Of a DNA stretch of 64,000 bases, positions 62,466-64,000 are shown in pieces. Source of the DNA: Gautieria morchelliformis. Its lineage: Eukaryota > Basidiomycota > Agaricomycetes > Gomphales > Gomphaceae. The notes under the pieces are model-generated. The model saw nothing but the letters and a program-made list of their open reading frames with translations, was not told where the DNA came from and ran no database searches. The DNA is taken from assembly GCA_015179125.1 (NCBI GenBank), contig WHVA01000248.1, positions 1-64,000 on the forward strand. Direction: 5' to 3'. Positions within the stretch are counted from its first letter, which is position 1, and each line of letters opens with the position of its first letter. Made by a program: the position numbers and the translations under genes.

Positions 62466-64000
62466 TTATTTCTTGCCCAGCGCCTGCAGCTGCACATACT
62501 CATAGTATCCTCCACGAAGCGCAAGGAGCTCATTGTGAGTGCCCGCCTCGCTCACCTTACCATCCTTGATAAAATATCTAAGGGACTAATCAACACCCTA
62601 CATGTATCCATAGAAGAACAGACTCACATGCAATCGGCATTTTGAATGGTAGATAGGCGATGCGCAATGGCGATTGTGGTGCGTCCCCTTGCAGCTTTGT
62701 CTAACGCTTCCTGCACAACTCTCTCGGAATTTGAGTCCAGAGCTGAGGTGGCTTCATCTAATAGAAGCACTTTCGGGTTCCGGATCAAGGCTCTAGCAAT
62801 CGCGATCCGTTGCTTCTGCCCACCCGAAAGCTGTGAACCTTTTCCCCCTACTTCTGTGTCGAAGCCGCTACGTATATATTGGTTACCAACTACACCAAGG
62901 GCTAATATTTGAGATGCTTACTCTGGCAATGACTGGATAAATTCTAAGATGTTGGCGTCCCTGCATGCAGCTTCTAAATCCTCCTGGGTCACAGCGTCGG
63001 CGGGTATGATGGCTCCAAGTAGAATATTGAAGCGAATGGTGCCGGCGTACAGTGTCTAGCCGTGAGTGTAAGCAGAAATAATAAAATGAGTGCATCGCAT
63101 ACTGGTTCTTGAGACACCAAGGAGATATTCTTTCGGTATTCTTGGACATTGAATTCAGAAATCAATTGACCATCGAGCTTGAAAAGAAGCAATAAGCCAG
63201 TAGAATGCACTGATGGAAGATTTCCCACATAAATGTGGCCAGCCAAGGGGTCATAGAAGCGCTCGGCAAGCTGAATGCTGTACAGACACTTAATAGCGTG
63301 AATCAATATAATACACTGTCACGTACATTGTACTCTTTCCAGAACCCGATGCACCTACGAGCGCAATGTACGTGCCAGGTTTCACATCCAGATTTAGACC
63401 ACGCAATACTCTTATACCCGGACGGGTCGGGTAGCGGAAATGGAGATCTTCAAAGCGGACATGGCCTTGGACATTGTCAGTTTTTTTTCCCTCAGACTGC
63501 GCTGCGTCAATTTCTGGAATCGAATCGAGGAGGTCAATGATATTATTGGCTGCGCTTCTTGCAGAAGACATATCAGGAATGAAGGCGAAAATCTGTGATG
63601 CGAACGTAAATTGCAAGTAGCAGGACAAATACAAGACGAATACATTACATTTCCAGCCTGGAGTGCACCAAAGATAGTATTCTGGCGACTAATCAGCTAG
63701 GCCATGATGCAGTTAATAAATACCAGCGTACGTTGAGACAAATAAAAAATTGCTGTATATTGTATTCAGTGCTCGCAACCAGCCGAGAGCCGTACCAGAA
63801 GACAAGTGAGACAGCGAAGAATACCATGGCCTGTGAAAGTGAGAAAAGCAGATTGGACCAGATGGCGGTCTTCTTGGAATCACGAAGTGGTTTAAGGAGG
63901 CTTTCTGAGTATATCGTGCAGCAGTCGTCTTCACGAGTGAGAGATGCTACGGTGCGAATGGCGCCTGCCGCTTCGCAAGCAAGATGCGCTGATGATTCGT
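62466..64000 (-). CDS. ABC transporter, ABCB/MDR type, C-terminal half (5' part outside window)
   Basis: This is an ATP-driven exporter. The window holds the last membrane segments ([20 protein letters not shown]) and the second nucleotide-binding domain. Motifs on the minus strand: [20 protein letters not shown], Walker [13 protein letters not shown] (split from the next exon by a 50-bp intron), [15 protein letters not shown], the Q-loop [29 protein letters not shown] (signature), [20 protein letters not shown] (Walker B) and [16 protein letters not shown] (H-loop). The terminal exon encodes [20 protein letters not shown] and ends [13 protein letters not shown] with TAA at 62466-62468. Every ATPase motif is intact and the introns have GT-AG ends. 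The substrate cannot be told. The gene starts beyond 64000. Confidence 0.9.

Noticed and set aside
1-64000. CRISPR arrays, bacterial operons, tRNA or rRNA genes
   Set aside because: The window is eukaryotic. No regularly spaced repeats, no tRNA A/B box pair with foldable ends and no rRNA segment was seen by eye.

Overview
This window looks like nuclear DNA of a filamentous basidiomycete, probably an agaricomycete. The host genes are broken by many introns of about 50-60 bp (a 15-exon sugar transporter, a 10-exon glutamate decarboxylase, a 6-exon WOPR regulator). The gene families are fungal, and the transposon mix (Ty1/copia, Ty3/gypsy with chromodomain, hAT, Tad-like LINE, Ngaro/DIRS-like relics) is typical of such genomes. 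No rRNA, tRNA or CRISPR array was recognised.

Bases 1-25,655 are a nest of transposons inside the 3' part of one host gene, a fungal-specific (MHR-type) transcription factor on the minus strand. Target-site duplications (TSDs) and reading frames allow the order to be unpicked. A 1.9 kb hAT-type element (579-2482, 8-bp TSD) carries a proline-rich gene fragment and splits the last coding segment. A copia element (copia A, 2586-24095, 5-bp TSD) splits the gene again. Copia A is itself split by a chromodomain gypsy element (5207-20655). The gypsy element is split by a very young, intact copia (copia B, 6018-11770, 5-bp TSD). A 1.46 kb coding-free element with terminal inverted repeats sits in the 3' LTR of copia A (22490-23947). 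In at least four places, removing an insert plus one TSD copy restores an open frame.

The gypsy element is the most interesting part. Gag-protease and polymerase are in the same frame, separated by one TGA that is followed six bases later by a perfect 12-bp hairpin, a layout that resembles stop-codon readthrough. After the integrase/chromodomain comes a third ORF of about 656 codons with a coiled coil and no recognised family, in the position where env-like genes occur in other elements. Decay is mostly CpG-type transitions: every in-frame stop that I can place is TGA, and the LTR pairs differ only by transitions.

Bases 27,200-35,160 are an older graveyard. They hold a relic of a related gypsy (LTR plus gag), two solo LTRs of another family with perfect TSDs in opposite orientations, a LINE relic, a Ngaro/DIRS-like RNase H relic and local duplications.

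Bases 35,168-64,000 are more host-like: an M16 (insulysin/Ste23-type) metallopeptidase gene with a frameshift, a broken AAA ATPase gene abutted by a copia 3' end, an apparently intact MFS sugar transporter, a hAT transposase relic, a WOPR (Gti1/Pac2) regulator, a group II glutamate decarboxylase, and the C-terminal half of an ABCB/MDR-type transporter running off the right edge. These genes look like independent transcription units, not a cluster.
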